This document shows positions 23,073 through 29,699 of a DNA stretch of 39,657 bases, piece after piece. The stretch lies in contig JBQTHI010000080.1 in the NCBI GenBank assembly GCA_052390035.1, forward strand, positions 1 to 39,657. Reading direction: 5' to 3'. Position 1 is the stretch's first letter; every line of letters begins with the position of its first letter. The notes beneath the pieces are model-generated. The model saw only the letters and a program-made list of their open reading frames with translations. It searched no databases and was not told where the DNA came from. A program made the position numbers and the translations under genes. Source of the stretch: JBQTHI01 sp052390035 (GTDB lineage: Bacteria > Actinomycetota > Acidimicrobiia > Spongiisociales > ZC4RG35).

Positions 23073-23150
23073 AGCGCCCAAGGTGCGGACCGGTCGGCAA
23101 GCTCGTTCGGGGAAGTGCGGGGTTGGCGATCGGGAGCATCCTTGGGCGTT
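23073..23150 (+). ncRNA. Candidate small RNA with closing stem
   Basis: AGCGCCCAAGG (23073-23083) pairs with CCTTGGGCGTT (23140-23150) over 11 bp (one G-U), enclosing 56 nt that contain a GACCGGTC palindrome. It begins about 12 nt after a TTGACC/TACTGT promoter and is followed by a T-rich stretch (TTTGATTAGTT overlaps its end). It has no tRNA T-loop, no SRP tetraloop block and no RNase P signature. The rest of the 22839-23184 spacer carries no gene I can support. Confidence 0.35.
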
Positions 23151-23184
23151 TGATTAGTTGCGGAGGTCCGGGAACCGAGTCCCG

Positions 23185-24069
23185 TCATAGGCCGAACATC
23201 ACTTCTTTTAGATTCACCGGGCGGGCCTCAAGGTTCTCGACCTCGAGCCGGATCGAGCCGAGGCGCAGACCCTGCATGCCTTCGCCTCGATTGGTCAACA
23301 CCCGCAGCGTTTCGGCGTCAACCTCCAAGCGCCCGAGACCCTGGCAACGGCCGTCGGCATCGTGGATTCCAACTACCAGACCGTCGAGTCGGGAAAGGTC
23401 AAGCCCACTGGGGAGGGTGGGTGCGAATACCGTCGGGCGTACCCGCCACCGCTCCAGCGGCGGCTCAAAAGCCGCCCGGAATCGAGCCGCTCGCCGGCTC
23501 GCCCTCTCGTCGGGACTAGCGGGTCGCACGTCCGGGTCAACCGGAGCGGTGACAACCTCCGCGCCAAAGAAGCGGCGCAGCATCCCCACCACCGGCTCCA
23601 ATTCGCCGCCCCGCTGAAGGGCTACCACCGCCTCGGGGCGGCATAGCTCCATCTTGTGATACTTGAGACTCTCGCCAGCCACCCCGGAGATCATCGGGGT
23701 GGTATCGATGACCACCAGGTCAGCTTGTTCACGGGCCTGTTCGACCAGGGCGGCGGTGGCGATGACCTGTTGCAGGATCAGCCGCTCCGGGCTGATTCCC
23801 CCCACGAAGTGGAGGGCGTCGGGCCGGGCGAGTGTTTCGTCGAAGTCGCTCCTGGTCCGGATGAGCCGGAGGGCGGCGCAGGTCGGAGGACCAACCGTGC
23901 TCTGGCCGATGTCGGCGTCGACATAGCCAATCGAACGTCCCCGCATCAGCGCCTGTTCGATCAGACGCCGAGCCATGGTGGTCTTCCCGGTATCGAGGGC
24001 GCCGATCAGCATCACCGACGAGGCTCCACTCAGTTGCTGGGCGATCTCCTCATGCACTGATGGCGCCAT
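23185..24069 (-). CDS. Clp1/Grc3-like P-loop polynucleotide kinase domain protein
   Basis: A 294-residue P-loop NTPase resembling the Clp1/NOL9/Grc3 family of polynucleotide 5'-hydroxyl kinases. The Walker A is LIGALDTGKTTMARRL (residues 21-36), followed by the family's VDADIGQSTVGPP block, then HFVGGISPERL and a Walker B-like strand LVVIDTTPMISG. The C-terminal part (about residue 200 on) is a mixed beta domain with GRLEVDAETLRVLTNRG. It could phosphorylate 5'-OH ends of RNA or DNA; bacterial members are poorly studied. ATG 24069 (MAPSVHEEI) is chosen because the longer frame would overlap the divergent start at 24130. Confidence 0.75.
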   Translation of the reverse strand: MAPSVHEEIAQQLSGASSVMLIGALDTGKTTMARRLIEQALMRGRSIGYVDADIGQSTVGPPTCAALRLIRTRSDFDETLARPDALHFVGGISPERLILQQVIATAALVEQAREQADLVVIDTTPMISGVAGESLKYHKMELCRPEAVVALQRGGELEPVVGMLRRFFGAEVVTAPVDPDVRPASPDERASRRAARFRAAFEPPLERWRVRPTVFAPTLPSGLDLSRLDGLVVGIHDADGRCQGLGRLEVDAETLRVLTNRGEGMQGLRLGSIRLEVENLEARPVNLKEVMFGL

Positions 24070-24129
24070 CCAGGCATCATACGACCGGCTGCCACCTGCC
24101 CCGATGCCGGCCTCCCTAGTCTCAGGTCG

Positions 24130-24957
24130 GTGTCCTCGCCGATCAGCTTCCTCTCCGATTTCGGCCTCCAAGACGAGTTCGTCGGGGTGGTTCATGGAGT
24201 CCTCGCCCGGGTGTCGCCCCTCTCAAGAGTCATCGATGTGACCCACAACATCAAGCCGGGGGACATTCGGGGCGGCGCTTTGGCGCTCACCCGAGCAGTC
24301 CAATACCTGCCGGAAGGGGTGGTGATGGCGGTGGTCGATCCCGGGGTGGGAACCTCCAGGAGGGCGCTGGCGGCGTTGACCGCGGTCGGCTACTTCGTGG
24401 GGCCGGACAATGGCCTCTTGTCGCCGGCGGTGGCGATGGTGGGAGGAGCCTCCGTCATTCACTCAATCGAGAATCCGGAGATAAAGATCCCGGGATCAGG
24501 CGCCACTTTTCACGGAAGGGACTTGTTTGCTCCGGCGGCAGGCCTGCTGGCGGCGGGTGAGGCCACTTTGGCCGACCTCGGCCCAGAATTGGCCCCCGAC
24601 TCGGTGACCCCGTTGGTGTTGCCCCTGCCCAAAGTCGAACCCCCGGTGGTGATCGGAGAAGCCTGGTGGGTCGATCGGTTCGGAAACGTGCAGACCAATG
24701 TCGGCCCGGAAGATCTCGCTCTGATCGGGGCCCAGCCGAACGGTGAGATCGAGGTGGTCATCGGCGCCTCCTCCTATCGAGGACGCTGGAGGACCACCTT
24801 TGGTGATTCACCCCTTGGTGATCTCATTCTCCATGTCGACTCGGCAGGGCTGATCGCTCTGGCGATCCGCGGAGGCCGGGCGGACGAAGAACTCCATCTC
24901 GAGGAGGGGCTTGCCGTGACTTTCCGGGCCGCCCCTGGTCAGCCAGAGAAGATCTGA
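24130..24957 (+). CDS. S-adenosyl-L-methionine hydroxide adenosyltransferase (DUF62 family)
   Basis: A 275-residue enzyme of the SAM hydroxide adenosyltransferase family, related to fluorinases and chlorinases, which splits S-adenosylmethionine into adenosine and methionine using water or hydroxide. Characteristic blocks are ISFLSDFGLQDEFVGVVHG near the N-terminus (with the ribose-binding Asp), VMAVVDPGVGTSRRA, YFVGPDNGLLSPA and ATFHGRDLFAPAAGLL, plus the C-terminal beta-barrel domain from about residue 175 (VDRFGNVQTNV). No halogenase-specific insertion loop was recognised. The start is GTG 24130. The gene is divergent from the Clp1-like gene by 60 bp. Confidence 0.92.
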   Translation: MSSPISFLSDFGLQDEFVGVVHGVLARVSPLSRVIDVTHNIKPGDIRGGALALTRAVQYLPEGVVMAVVDPGVGTSRRALAALTAVGYFVGPDNGLLSPAVAMVGGASVIHSIENPEIKIPGSGATFHGRDLFAPAAGLLAAGEATLADLGPELAPDSVTPLVLPLPKVEPPVVIGEAWWVDRFGNVQTNVGPEDLALIGAQPNGEIEVVIGASSYRGRWRTTFGDSPLGDLILHVDSAGLIALAIRGGRADEELHLEEGLAVTFRAAPGQPEKI

Positions 24958-25070
24958 CCGAGGTTGATAACGGCGGCGCCGACAATGACGATCGCCAGGA
25001 TCAAAATGATGATCGCCGTAGCCGGACGCACCCGGGGCAGGCTAACGACCGCTTCCACGACGTCCGACAA
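24939..25070 (-). CDS. Possible small single-span membrane protein
   Basis: A 43-residue frame from TTG 25070 (or 39 from GTG 25058) to TGA 24939, overlapping the 3' end of the convergent adenosyltransferase by 19 nt. The middle is a strong transmembrane segment (about residues 17-38: PATAIIILILAIVIVGAAV and on), followed by NLGQIFSG. A perfect 12-bp hairpin lies immediately upstream. No family is recognised. The hydrophobic segment may be real or a product of GC-rich chance, so confidence is low. Confidence 0.35.
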   Translation of the reverse strand: MSDVVEAVVSLPRVRPATAIIILILAIVIVGAAVINLGQIFSG

Positions 25071-25073
25071 CGC

Positions 25074-25104
25074 GACGAAGCCCCCGGGGCAAGGGGGCTT
25101 CGTC
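25074..25104. terminator. Perfect 12-bp GC hairpin
   Basis: GACGAAGCCCCC (25074-25085) is fully complementary to GGGGGCTTCGTC (25093-25104) around a 7-nt loop. It sits between the end of the adenosyltransferase gene (plus strand) and the end of the respiratory operon (minus strand) and could terminate either. There is no T-run on either side. Confidence 0.6.
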
Positions 25105-25105
25105 T

Positions 25106-25214
25106 AGAGAGTGGTGGGTCTCCGCATTTGGGGCGGGCTGGGAGGCATCCAATCACACCTTGGGTAATGAACGTGCCCTTGGCATGACAGGCGCGGAGCC
25201 CGTGTCCACTCTCT
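25106..25214. ncRNA. Candidate structured RNA with long closing stem
   Basis: AGAGAGTGG (25106-25114) is the exact complement of CCACTCTCT (25206-25214). Just inside, GGGTCTCCGC pairs with GCGGAGCCC with one bulged T. Together these give about 18 bp closing a roughly 109-nt element. Strand is undetermined. On the minus strand it precedes the 12-bp hairpin and the small membrane ORF, like a leader/attenuator; on the plus strand it precedes a hairpin followed by a T-run. No known riboswitch consensus was recognised. Confidence 0.35.
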
Positions 25215-25228
25215 GTTCAATAGCGTAC

Positions 25229-25266
25229 ATCGACTCGGGCGGGAAGAAGCTTGATAGTCGATTTTT
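25229..25266 (+). terminator. Hairpin followed by T-run (plus strand)
   Basis: ATCGACT (25229-25235) pairs with AGTCGAT (25256-25262) and is followed by TTTT, giving a rho-independent-like terminator on the plus strand. The loop is long (20 nt). It could end the adenosyltransferase transcript or a structured RNA at 25106-25214. Confidence 0.4.
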
Positions 25267-25304
25267 CCCTGGAAGTTTCTGGGAGGGCTCGTCGCTTCGT
25301 TGAG

Positions 25305-26363
25305 CTAAGGGGTCGTGGTCACTGTCGGGAGGGTGGTGGCCGTCTCTCCGCCGTTTTCTCCGCCGGTCGTGCCAACAGAACCCGTGGTAGTGCCGGTAGA
25401 AGCACCGTTGGTTTCACCTTCGGTGGTGACCAAACCACAATCGGCCAACACGGCTTCCTCCGCCCCCCCCGCAAACCGGACCCGTTCGAATGCGACGACG
25501 GCGGCGATCTGTTCGGGAGTGAGCTGGGCGGCGAACGAAGGCATGTTGGCCGTGATCTGCTTGCCCAGGTCGCCGTACGTGGTGCGCCCCTCCGCTTGGA
25601 AGCCAGGTGATCCCTTGGTCACCCATTCGATGTGGTCAGGGCAGTTGGCAAAGGTTGTGATCACACCGGCGAAGGCGGGCCCCACGCCTCCCTGCCCCTG
25701 CGGTCCATGACATCCCCCACAATTGGCGGCGTTAACCACCTGTCCCCGGTAGACCTGGCTGCCAAGGGCGATGAAGTCGGTGTCACCACCCGGAGCGCCG
25801 CGACCCGAGAACGGCGAACCGTCGCAGTTTTCGAGTTCACCGGTCACCCGGTCGACTGCCAGTTCGGTCGCCTGCCCGCAGTCGTTGGCGGTGGCGCCCG
25901 CCAGTTGGAGAAGGCCGAACAACGGGAGGATGACGAAGACTCCGGCCAGCCATCGGGGCACGGCCGATGCGGTTCTTTCGACCAGTCCGGAAGTCGGCAC
26001 GGTCACCACCTCCGGGTAACGGAGCGCCTCCCGTGGTGACACCTGGCGGGGTGGCGGCGGGGCAGCAACCACCGTCGCCGGTACGACGGGTGTAGCCGGT
26101 TGGGTGGGACCTCTCGTCGCTCCCACGCTTTCCGGTGCCAAGGGTCCCCTGTCCTCCCCAACGGGCGCGGCAGGCGGGGCCTGCGCAGCCGGGGCCTTGG
26201 TGGCCTCGGCTTGAGCAACGGGAGCTGGCGCCCCCCCCGCCCAGGCGGCGAGCACCTGATCGACACTGGCGCCACTGGCCTTGGCTCGGGCCTCGGCCGA
26301 TCGCTGGACCAGCGTCTCAGGGACGCCCAGAGCGGCAGCGGCCGCGGCCAGCAAGTCGCTCAT
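25305..26363 (-). CDS. Membrane-anchored monohaem cytochrome c with N-terminal helical module
   Basis: A 352-residue protein occupying the ccoP-like position of the minus-strand operon. Residues 1-45 form a helical module (VPETLVQRSAEARAKASG, then DQVLAAWAGG) shared with two other respiratory proteins here. A Pro/Ala-rich linker (46-135) leads to one transmembrane helix (about 138-158). The outer domain is a class I cytochrome c: CxxCH at 215-219 (NCGGCHG), likely axial Met274 in ITANMPSF, and the C-terminal helix LTPEQIAAVVAFERVRF. Extra cysteines (162, 180, 241, 309) may form disulfides. The tail (311-352) is Ser/Thr/Gly-rich. The ATG at 26363 overlaps the previous stop by 4 nt. It is presumably an electron carrier of the complex. 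Confidence 0.9.
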   Translation of the reverse strand: MSDLLAAAAAALGVPETLVQRSAEARAKASGASVDQVLAAWAGGAPAPVAQAEATKAPAAQAPPAAPVGEDRGPLAPESVGATRGPTQPATPVVPATVVAAPPPPRQVSPREALRYPEVVTVPTSGLVERTASAVPRWLAGVFVILPLFGLLQLAGATANDCGQATELAVDRVTGELENCDGSPFSGRGAPGGDTDFIALGSQVYRGQVVNAANCGGCHGPQGQGGVGPAFAGVITTFANCPDHIEWVTKGSPGFQAEGRTTYGDLGKQITANMPSFAAQLTPEQIAAVVAFERVRFAGGAEEAVLADCGLVTTEGETNGASTGTTTGSVGTTGGENGGETATTLPTVTTTP

Positions 26364-27103
26364 CTCGATTCCCGCAGATAGGCGAGGAGGACGCCGATGT
26401 CATCTGCTGACAACCCGGTTGCCGAGGGATGGCCGCGGTCGCCGGTCAGCATGGCGGTCAGGGCGGCGGTGTCTTCGATGCGGGTGCCGATGGCCGCCAG
26501 ATCGGGTCCAACCCTCCGATATCCAACGACTTGATTGCTGTCGGGAAGGGTCGCCGGTCCCAGGCCGAAGTCGGTGACGACATTGCGAACAAGTTGGGTG
26601 TGACAGCTTCCACATCCCTGTTCCGAGTACATGGTGCGGCCGGCAAGTCCTTGTTGGGAGAAGGCGATGCGCGAGGTGCGCACTCCGTCGCCCGCTACGG
26701 GCAGGCTAGGGATAAAGATCGCCAGGAGAAGCGAGAGGATGAGAAGCCCAATCGTTCCGCTGGTCAACAGTGACGTTCCTTGCCTCGCCGCCACCAGTAT
26801 CGGAGGCGCGCCAGAGGGCATCTGGCTGCTGGCCGCTGGCACGACCGCCGATGCTACGGCAGGTGTTTTTGGGCGCTCGGCGTCGGCCATGGGGGTCGTT
26901 ACGGTTACCGGCGCTTGCGGCGTCTGGCGCTCGACGGTTGGCGCCTCCGTTTGCACCGTGGTTGGTGGCGGGGCGCCGCCTGCCCAGGCGGCCAGCACCT
27001 GCTCGGTAGTGCTGCCCGTCGCCTTGGCCCGCGCCTCCGCCGATCGTTGAACCAGGCTTTCTGGCACACCCATGGCGGCGGCCGCCGCCTGCAGGTCACT
27101 CAT
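26360..27103 (-). CDS. CcoO-like membrane-bound monohaem cytochrome c with N-terminal helical module
   Basis: A 247-residue protein. The first 43 residues carry the shared helical module (VPESLVQRSAEARAKATG, then EQVLAAWAGG). A Pro/Thr-rich linker leads to a transmembrane helix (about 112-135). The outer cytochrome domain resembles CcoO, the monohaem subunit of cbb3 oxidases: haem site CGSCH at 164-168 in YSEQGCGSCHTQLVRN, the PDSNQVVGYRRVGPDLA block equivalent to the CcoO 'KRTGPDL' region, and a C-terminal ADDIGVLLAYLRESR helix. Clear axial Met candidates are few (Met218). It overlaps the CcoN-like gene by 8 nt and the next cytochrome by 4 nt, so the operon is tightly coupled. Confidence 0.88.
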   Translation of the reverse strand: MSDLQAAAAAMGVPESLVQRSAEARAKATGSTTEQVLAAWAGGAPPPTTVQTEAPTVERQTPQAPVTVTTPMADAERPKTPAVASAVVPAASSQMPSGAPPILVAARQGTSLLTSGTIGLLILSLLLAIFIPSLPVAGDGVRTSRIAFSQQGLAGRTMYSEQGCGSCHTQLVRNVVTDFGLGPATLPDSNQVVGYRRVGPDLAAIGTRIEDTAALTAMLTGDRGHPSATGLSADDIGVLLAYLRESR

Positions 27104-28490
27104 CTTCCGCGCCGCTCCCTGCGGCGGGAGCCGTCACCAGCACTTCCTGGACGGTCGGCCGACCCGACGTCCGAGATCTGTAAACCGACAACGCCAGGCC
27201 AATCTGACCGATGGCGGCCACCAGCGCGGAAAGCAAGGCAAGTCCAATCAGGAGGCCGGGAAAACCCGAACTTTCCGACCACCCGGCCCCGCTGTTCACA
27301 TAAACACCGGCAAACGTCCCACCGGCCCAAGCGAAACCGGAGGCCACACCCGCCAGCACGAGCAGGAGGCCGGTCACCGCGGTGGCGGTGGCGATGCGGC
27401 GGGCCAGCCGGACGGCGCGTTCTGGCGAGACCAGGCTACGGCCGACGAGATTGGGGAGCGCCTGCCAGGCATAGCCGGCATAGAGGAGGACCACTCCACC
27501 GAGCAGCAGGTAAAGGATCCCTTCCCAGAAGACGGTTAGACCGACCAGGACCGCGGCCGACCGAAACCCGGCCAGGGCAGCCAGCACCGAACCGAGGACT
27601 ATCAAACCCTGGCCCGCCATCACCGCTAGCAAGACGGGTCGCTCACGGATCACATTCCACACCGGTCCGATGGTGAGGACGAGGTTGGTGGCGTTGGCCA
27701 GCGCGGCGACGGGAAGGGCCAGCCCCAGCACGGCCGAAACCCCCTGGAGCCACTCCGGGCTGGGTCCGGCGACGAGTTGGACCGGGCCCATCCACACCGC
27801 CCCGAACAAGAGCGACCAAAAGCCCACTTTGGCGAGTTGGCGGTTGGCAAGTGGTTGGTCGGCCACCTTGGGCACCACGTAGTAGGCGACTCCGGTGGCG
27901 ACCCCAACGCCCCAGACGTTGACCACGCCGGCCGTGAACACCAGGTCGCCCAGCGCCCGGGCGATCGAGCTGACACCGGGGAGATTGCCGGCCACGTATA
28001 GGAACGGCAGCCAAATTACGCCTGCTGCGGCGAACCAGATCGACGGGTAGACGGTGGTCTCCTGGCGATCACGCAGGGAGCTGAATGTCACGAAGATGGG
28101 AAGGATGAACACCAAGAGAACGGGCATGTCCCACCACCAGGGCAACCCGAACGGCTCCCCGCCATCGCCGTACCCGAGTCCGACCAGCACCATACCGGCC
28201 ACCACCACCACGGCCGTGGCAGCCAACACCCCACTCAGCAGGTCTTCCCTTCGCAAGGGAGAACCCGTTAGCCGCGGGAGCAGGTAATAGATCGCACCCG
28301 CCCATCCCAACACCAGCCAGCCGATCAAAAGCGACAACATCGCCATCGCACGTAGGCGGCCAAACGACAGCGGGAGGAGGTTGGGGAACTGTACGGCAGC
28401 CAAGGCTCCCAGCCAGAGCAGCGCTCCGACCGCCAGGAAAACTGCGGAGGTGAATAGGTGGCGGGTGGCGGCGCTGTCTGACCTGGTCAT
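27096..28490 (-). CDS. CcoN/haem-copper-oxidase subunit I-like protein lacking all histidine ligands
   Basis: A 464-residue, roughly 12-helix membrane protein related to the catalytic subunit of cbb3 oxidases or nitric oxide reductases. The fold is recognisable from LSFGRLRAMAMLSLLIGW (CcoN: FGRLRPLHT), AIYYLLPRL, NVWGVGVATGVAYYVVPK (CcoN: YGHN...YYFIPK), FWSLLFGAVWMGPVQLV (CcoN: WAGPHHLHY) and WEGILYLLLGG. The low-spin haem His and the CuB His positions are replaced (A50, V195, V237, Q238). The only His in the protein is residue 11, before the first helix, so no haem or CuB site can form in the usual way. ATG 28490 is chosen because the upstream extension has no homology. It is probably a structural or quinone/proton-related subunit. 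Confidence 0.85.
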   Translation of the reverse strand: MTRSDSAATRHLFTSAVFLAVGALLWLGALAAVQFPNLLPLSFGRLRAMAMLSLLIGWLVLGWAGAIYYLLPRLTGSPLRREDLLSGVLAATAVVVVAGMVLVGLGYGDGGEPFGLPWWWDMPVLLVFILPIFVTFSSLRDRQETTVYPSIWFAAAGVIWLPFLYVAGNLPGVSSIARALGDLVFTAGVVNVWGVGVATGVAYYVVPKVADQPLANRQLAKVGFWSLLFGAVWMGPVQLVAGPSPEWLQGVSAVLGLALPVAALANATNLVLTIGPVWNVIRERPVLLAVMAGQGLIVLGSVLAALAGFRSAAVLVGLTVFWEGILYLLLGGVVLLYAGYAWQALPNLVGRSLVSPERAVRLARRIATATAVTGLLLVLAGVASGFAWAGGTFAGVYVNSGAGWSESSGFPGLLIGLALLSALVAAIGQIGLALSVYRSRTSGRPTVQEVLVTAPAAGSGAEDE

Positions 28491-28535
28491 GCGGTGTCCT
28501 GGTTGGTCCGCCGGGAGCATAGAGCCGGGTCGGCA

Positions 28536-28552
28536 CGAGGGAGTTTCCCTCG
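28536..28552. promoter_or_regulatory. 17-bp palindrome between divergent respiratory operons
   Basis: CGAGGGA-GTT-TCCCTCG is a perfect palindrome with 7-bp arms, centred in the 122-bp gap between the minus-strand ccoN-like operon (ATG 28490) and the plus-strand operon (ATG 28613). It is well placed to regulate both. It does not match the Rex consensus TTGTGA-N6-TCACAA. No confident -35/-10 pair was recognised. Confidence 0.45.
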
Positions 28553-28612
28553 CTGGCGACTTCGCGCTGGGTTGGTTCGTCGGGTTGGTTGCAGTGTGGT
28601 AGAAACTGGCCA

Positions 28613-29242
28613 ATGCATCGATTGGCCGAGCTCAGCAAGAGTCAGCGGACTCGATTCGGCTGGGGGATGATCGTTGCCGGTTCCATCCTCCTCGTGGTGG
28701 CCATCTGGTGGATCCACTACTCGAGCTTCGCTCAGACGACCGTCGTTGATGGTGTCGTGGTACCGGTGGTGGTCGACTACTTCAACTGGGTGCCACGCGG
28801 CTGGTACTGGAAGGCGCTCGGTTACTTGGCGGTCTTTGGGGCTTCGCAGCTGCTGCTGGGCGGGGTAATGCTGGCCTACGTGCTAGGGGAGAAGTTGACC
28901 TGGGCCCGGGCGGCTTTCGCCGCGTGGCTCGTTTGGATCGAGTTGGTGTTGCTCTTCGGCATGGTTCCCTCCGAGTGGTTGAATCTCTCTCAGACCGATC
29001 TCAACTGGTCGCCGCAAAGGGTCGCGATCACCATCCCGTCGTGGCTCGTTCTCGGCAACGAAGTAGAAGTCTCTCTGTCGGCCCTCAAGGACATAGTCTC
29101 GGGCGGCTACCACGTGGTCATGCTGGGGTTGGCCGCCGTGGTTGCCTACAAGATCCCGGACATCCGCAAGCCTCGCAAAGCCCCCGACAAGCCCACCTCC
29201 ATCTCCCCGTACGGGCGGCCGCTGGTTCGGGGAGGTGAATGA
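28613..29242 (+). CDS. Four-helix membrane protein opening the cytochrome b operon
   Basis: A 209-residue protein with about four transmembrane segments (near residues 16-35, 65-92, 97-118 and 163-184). Between the first and second lies an extracytoplasmic loop (SSFAQTTVVDG, then VVDYFNWVPRGWYWKALGY), and the loop between the third and fourth is also polar (WLNLSQTDLNWSPQRV). The C-terminus is cytoplasmic and basic (IPDIRKPRKAPDKP). Family not recognised. It overlaps the ferredoxin gene by ATGA, so it is translated with the cytochrome b complex and is probably a membrane anchor or accessory subunit. It has no haem-binding CxxCH. The ATG at 28613 is used; an in-frame ATG at 28589 lies just upstream. 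Confidence 0.8.
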   Translation: MHRLAELSKSQRTRFGWGMIVAGSILLVVAIWWIHYSSFAQTTVVDGVVVPVVVDYFNWVPRGWYWKALGYLAVFGASQLLLGGVMLAYVLGEKLTWARAAFAAWLVWIELVLLFGMVPSEWLNLSQTDLNWSPQRVAITIPSWLVLGNEVEVSLSALKDIVSGGYHVVMLGLAAVVAYKIPDIRKPRKAPDKPTSISPYGRPLVRGGE

Positions 29243-29574
29243 TGCCGCGGGGCGTTGTCGACGAAACTCCCCCCATCCGCGACGACTATCAGCTGGCGTT
29301 GGTCGAAGCCGACTATTTCAAAGACAAGCTGCGACCCAAACAGTTTCTTCATATCGATCAGTCCGAGTGCATCCTCTGCGAGGGCTGCGTCGACATTTGC
29401 CCGTGGAAGTGCATCCACTATCTGGCCCTCGACGCCATTGACGAGGCGGTCAATGTCGACCATCCCGAGGACGACCAGACCAATTTTGGGTTCTTCATTG
29501 TTGACGAAGATGAATGCACGAGGTGTGCCCTGTGTATTGACCGCTGTCCCACCGGCGTGATCTCACTCGGCTAG
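29239..29574 (+). CDS. 2x[4Fe-4S] ferredoxin-type protein of the respiratory operon
   Basis: A 111-residue soluble iron-sulfur protein with two [4Fe-4S] motifs: C44-x2-C47-x2-C50-x3-C54-P (CILCEGCVDICP) and C93-x2-C96-x2-C99-x3-C103-P (CTRCALCIDRCP), separated by 38 residues. An N-terminal tail (VVDETPPIRDDYQLALVEAD) and extra Cys58 are present. It has no signal peptide and is therefore cytoplasmic. ATG 29239 overlaps the preceding stop; ATG 29242 immediately follows. Its position directly before cytochrome b suggests it donates to or receives electrons from the cytoplasmic face of the complex. After the TAG stop, the same frame runs on for 38 codons (see next entry). Confidence 0.92.
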   Translation: MMPRGVVDETPPIRDDYQLALVEADYFKDKLRPKQFLHIDQSECILCEGCVDICPWKCIHYLALDAIDEAVNVDHPEDDQTNFGFFIVDEDECTRCALCIDRCPTGVISLG

Positions 29575-29691
29575 TTCGAAGGTTCGCTAGCGGCCCAGGC
29601 CGAGGAGATGGGGCTAAATCGGCGCCCGTGGGAGTTTGACAGCGGACAGCGTGACTTCAATCACGGCTACGCCTACGGGATGCGCTGGTAG
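29575..29691 (+). other. In-frame extension of the ferredoxin beyond a TAG
   Basis: The frame after the ferredoxin TAG (29572-29574) is open for 38 codons, beginning FEGSLAAQAEEMGLNRRPWE and ending FNHGYAYGMRW before TAG 29689-29691. It fills almost the whole gap to cytochrome b, and its codons look like those of the neighbours. It could be a lost C-terminal tail, readthrough product, or a separate 27-residue peptide from ATG 29608. A chance open frame this short in GC-rich DNA is possible. Confidence 0.4.
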
Positions 29692-29699
29692 CGGGAGGA

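Noticed and set aside
23073..23150. tRNA or tRNA-Sec, considered because of the 78-nt length and closing stem
   Set aside because: No TTCRANY T-loop, no D-loop GG and no CCA-like end; only a generic stem-closed RNA can be proposed.
24070..24195. N-terminal extension of the Clp1-like protein
   Set aside because: It would run across the divergent adenosyltransferase start, and the residues have no resemblance to the family.
25106..25214. MITE-like element with 9-bp terminal inverted repeats
   Set aside because: No target-site duplication flanks it, and the complementarity continues inward as an RNA stem would.
28488..28613. N-terminal extension of the CcoN-like protein from an upstream start at 28613
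   Set aside because: The extension is low in hydrophobicity, has no homology to CcoN and overlaps the divergent promoter region; ATG 28490 gives a normal N-terminus.
29572..29574. Pyrrolysine or general amber reassignment to explain in-frame TAG codons
   Set aside because: Several intact genes in the window end normally with TAG, and no pyl genes are seen.
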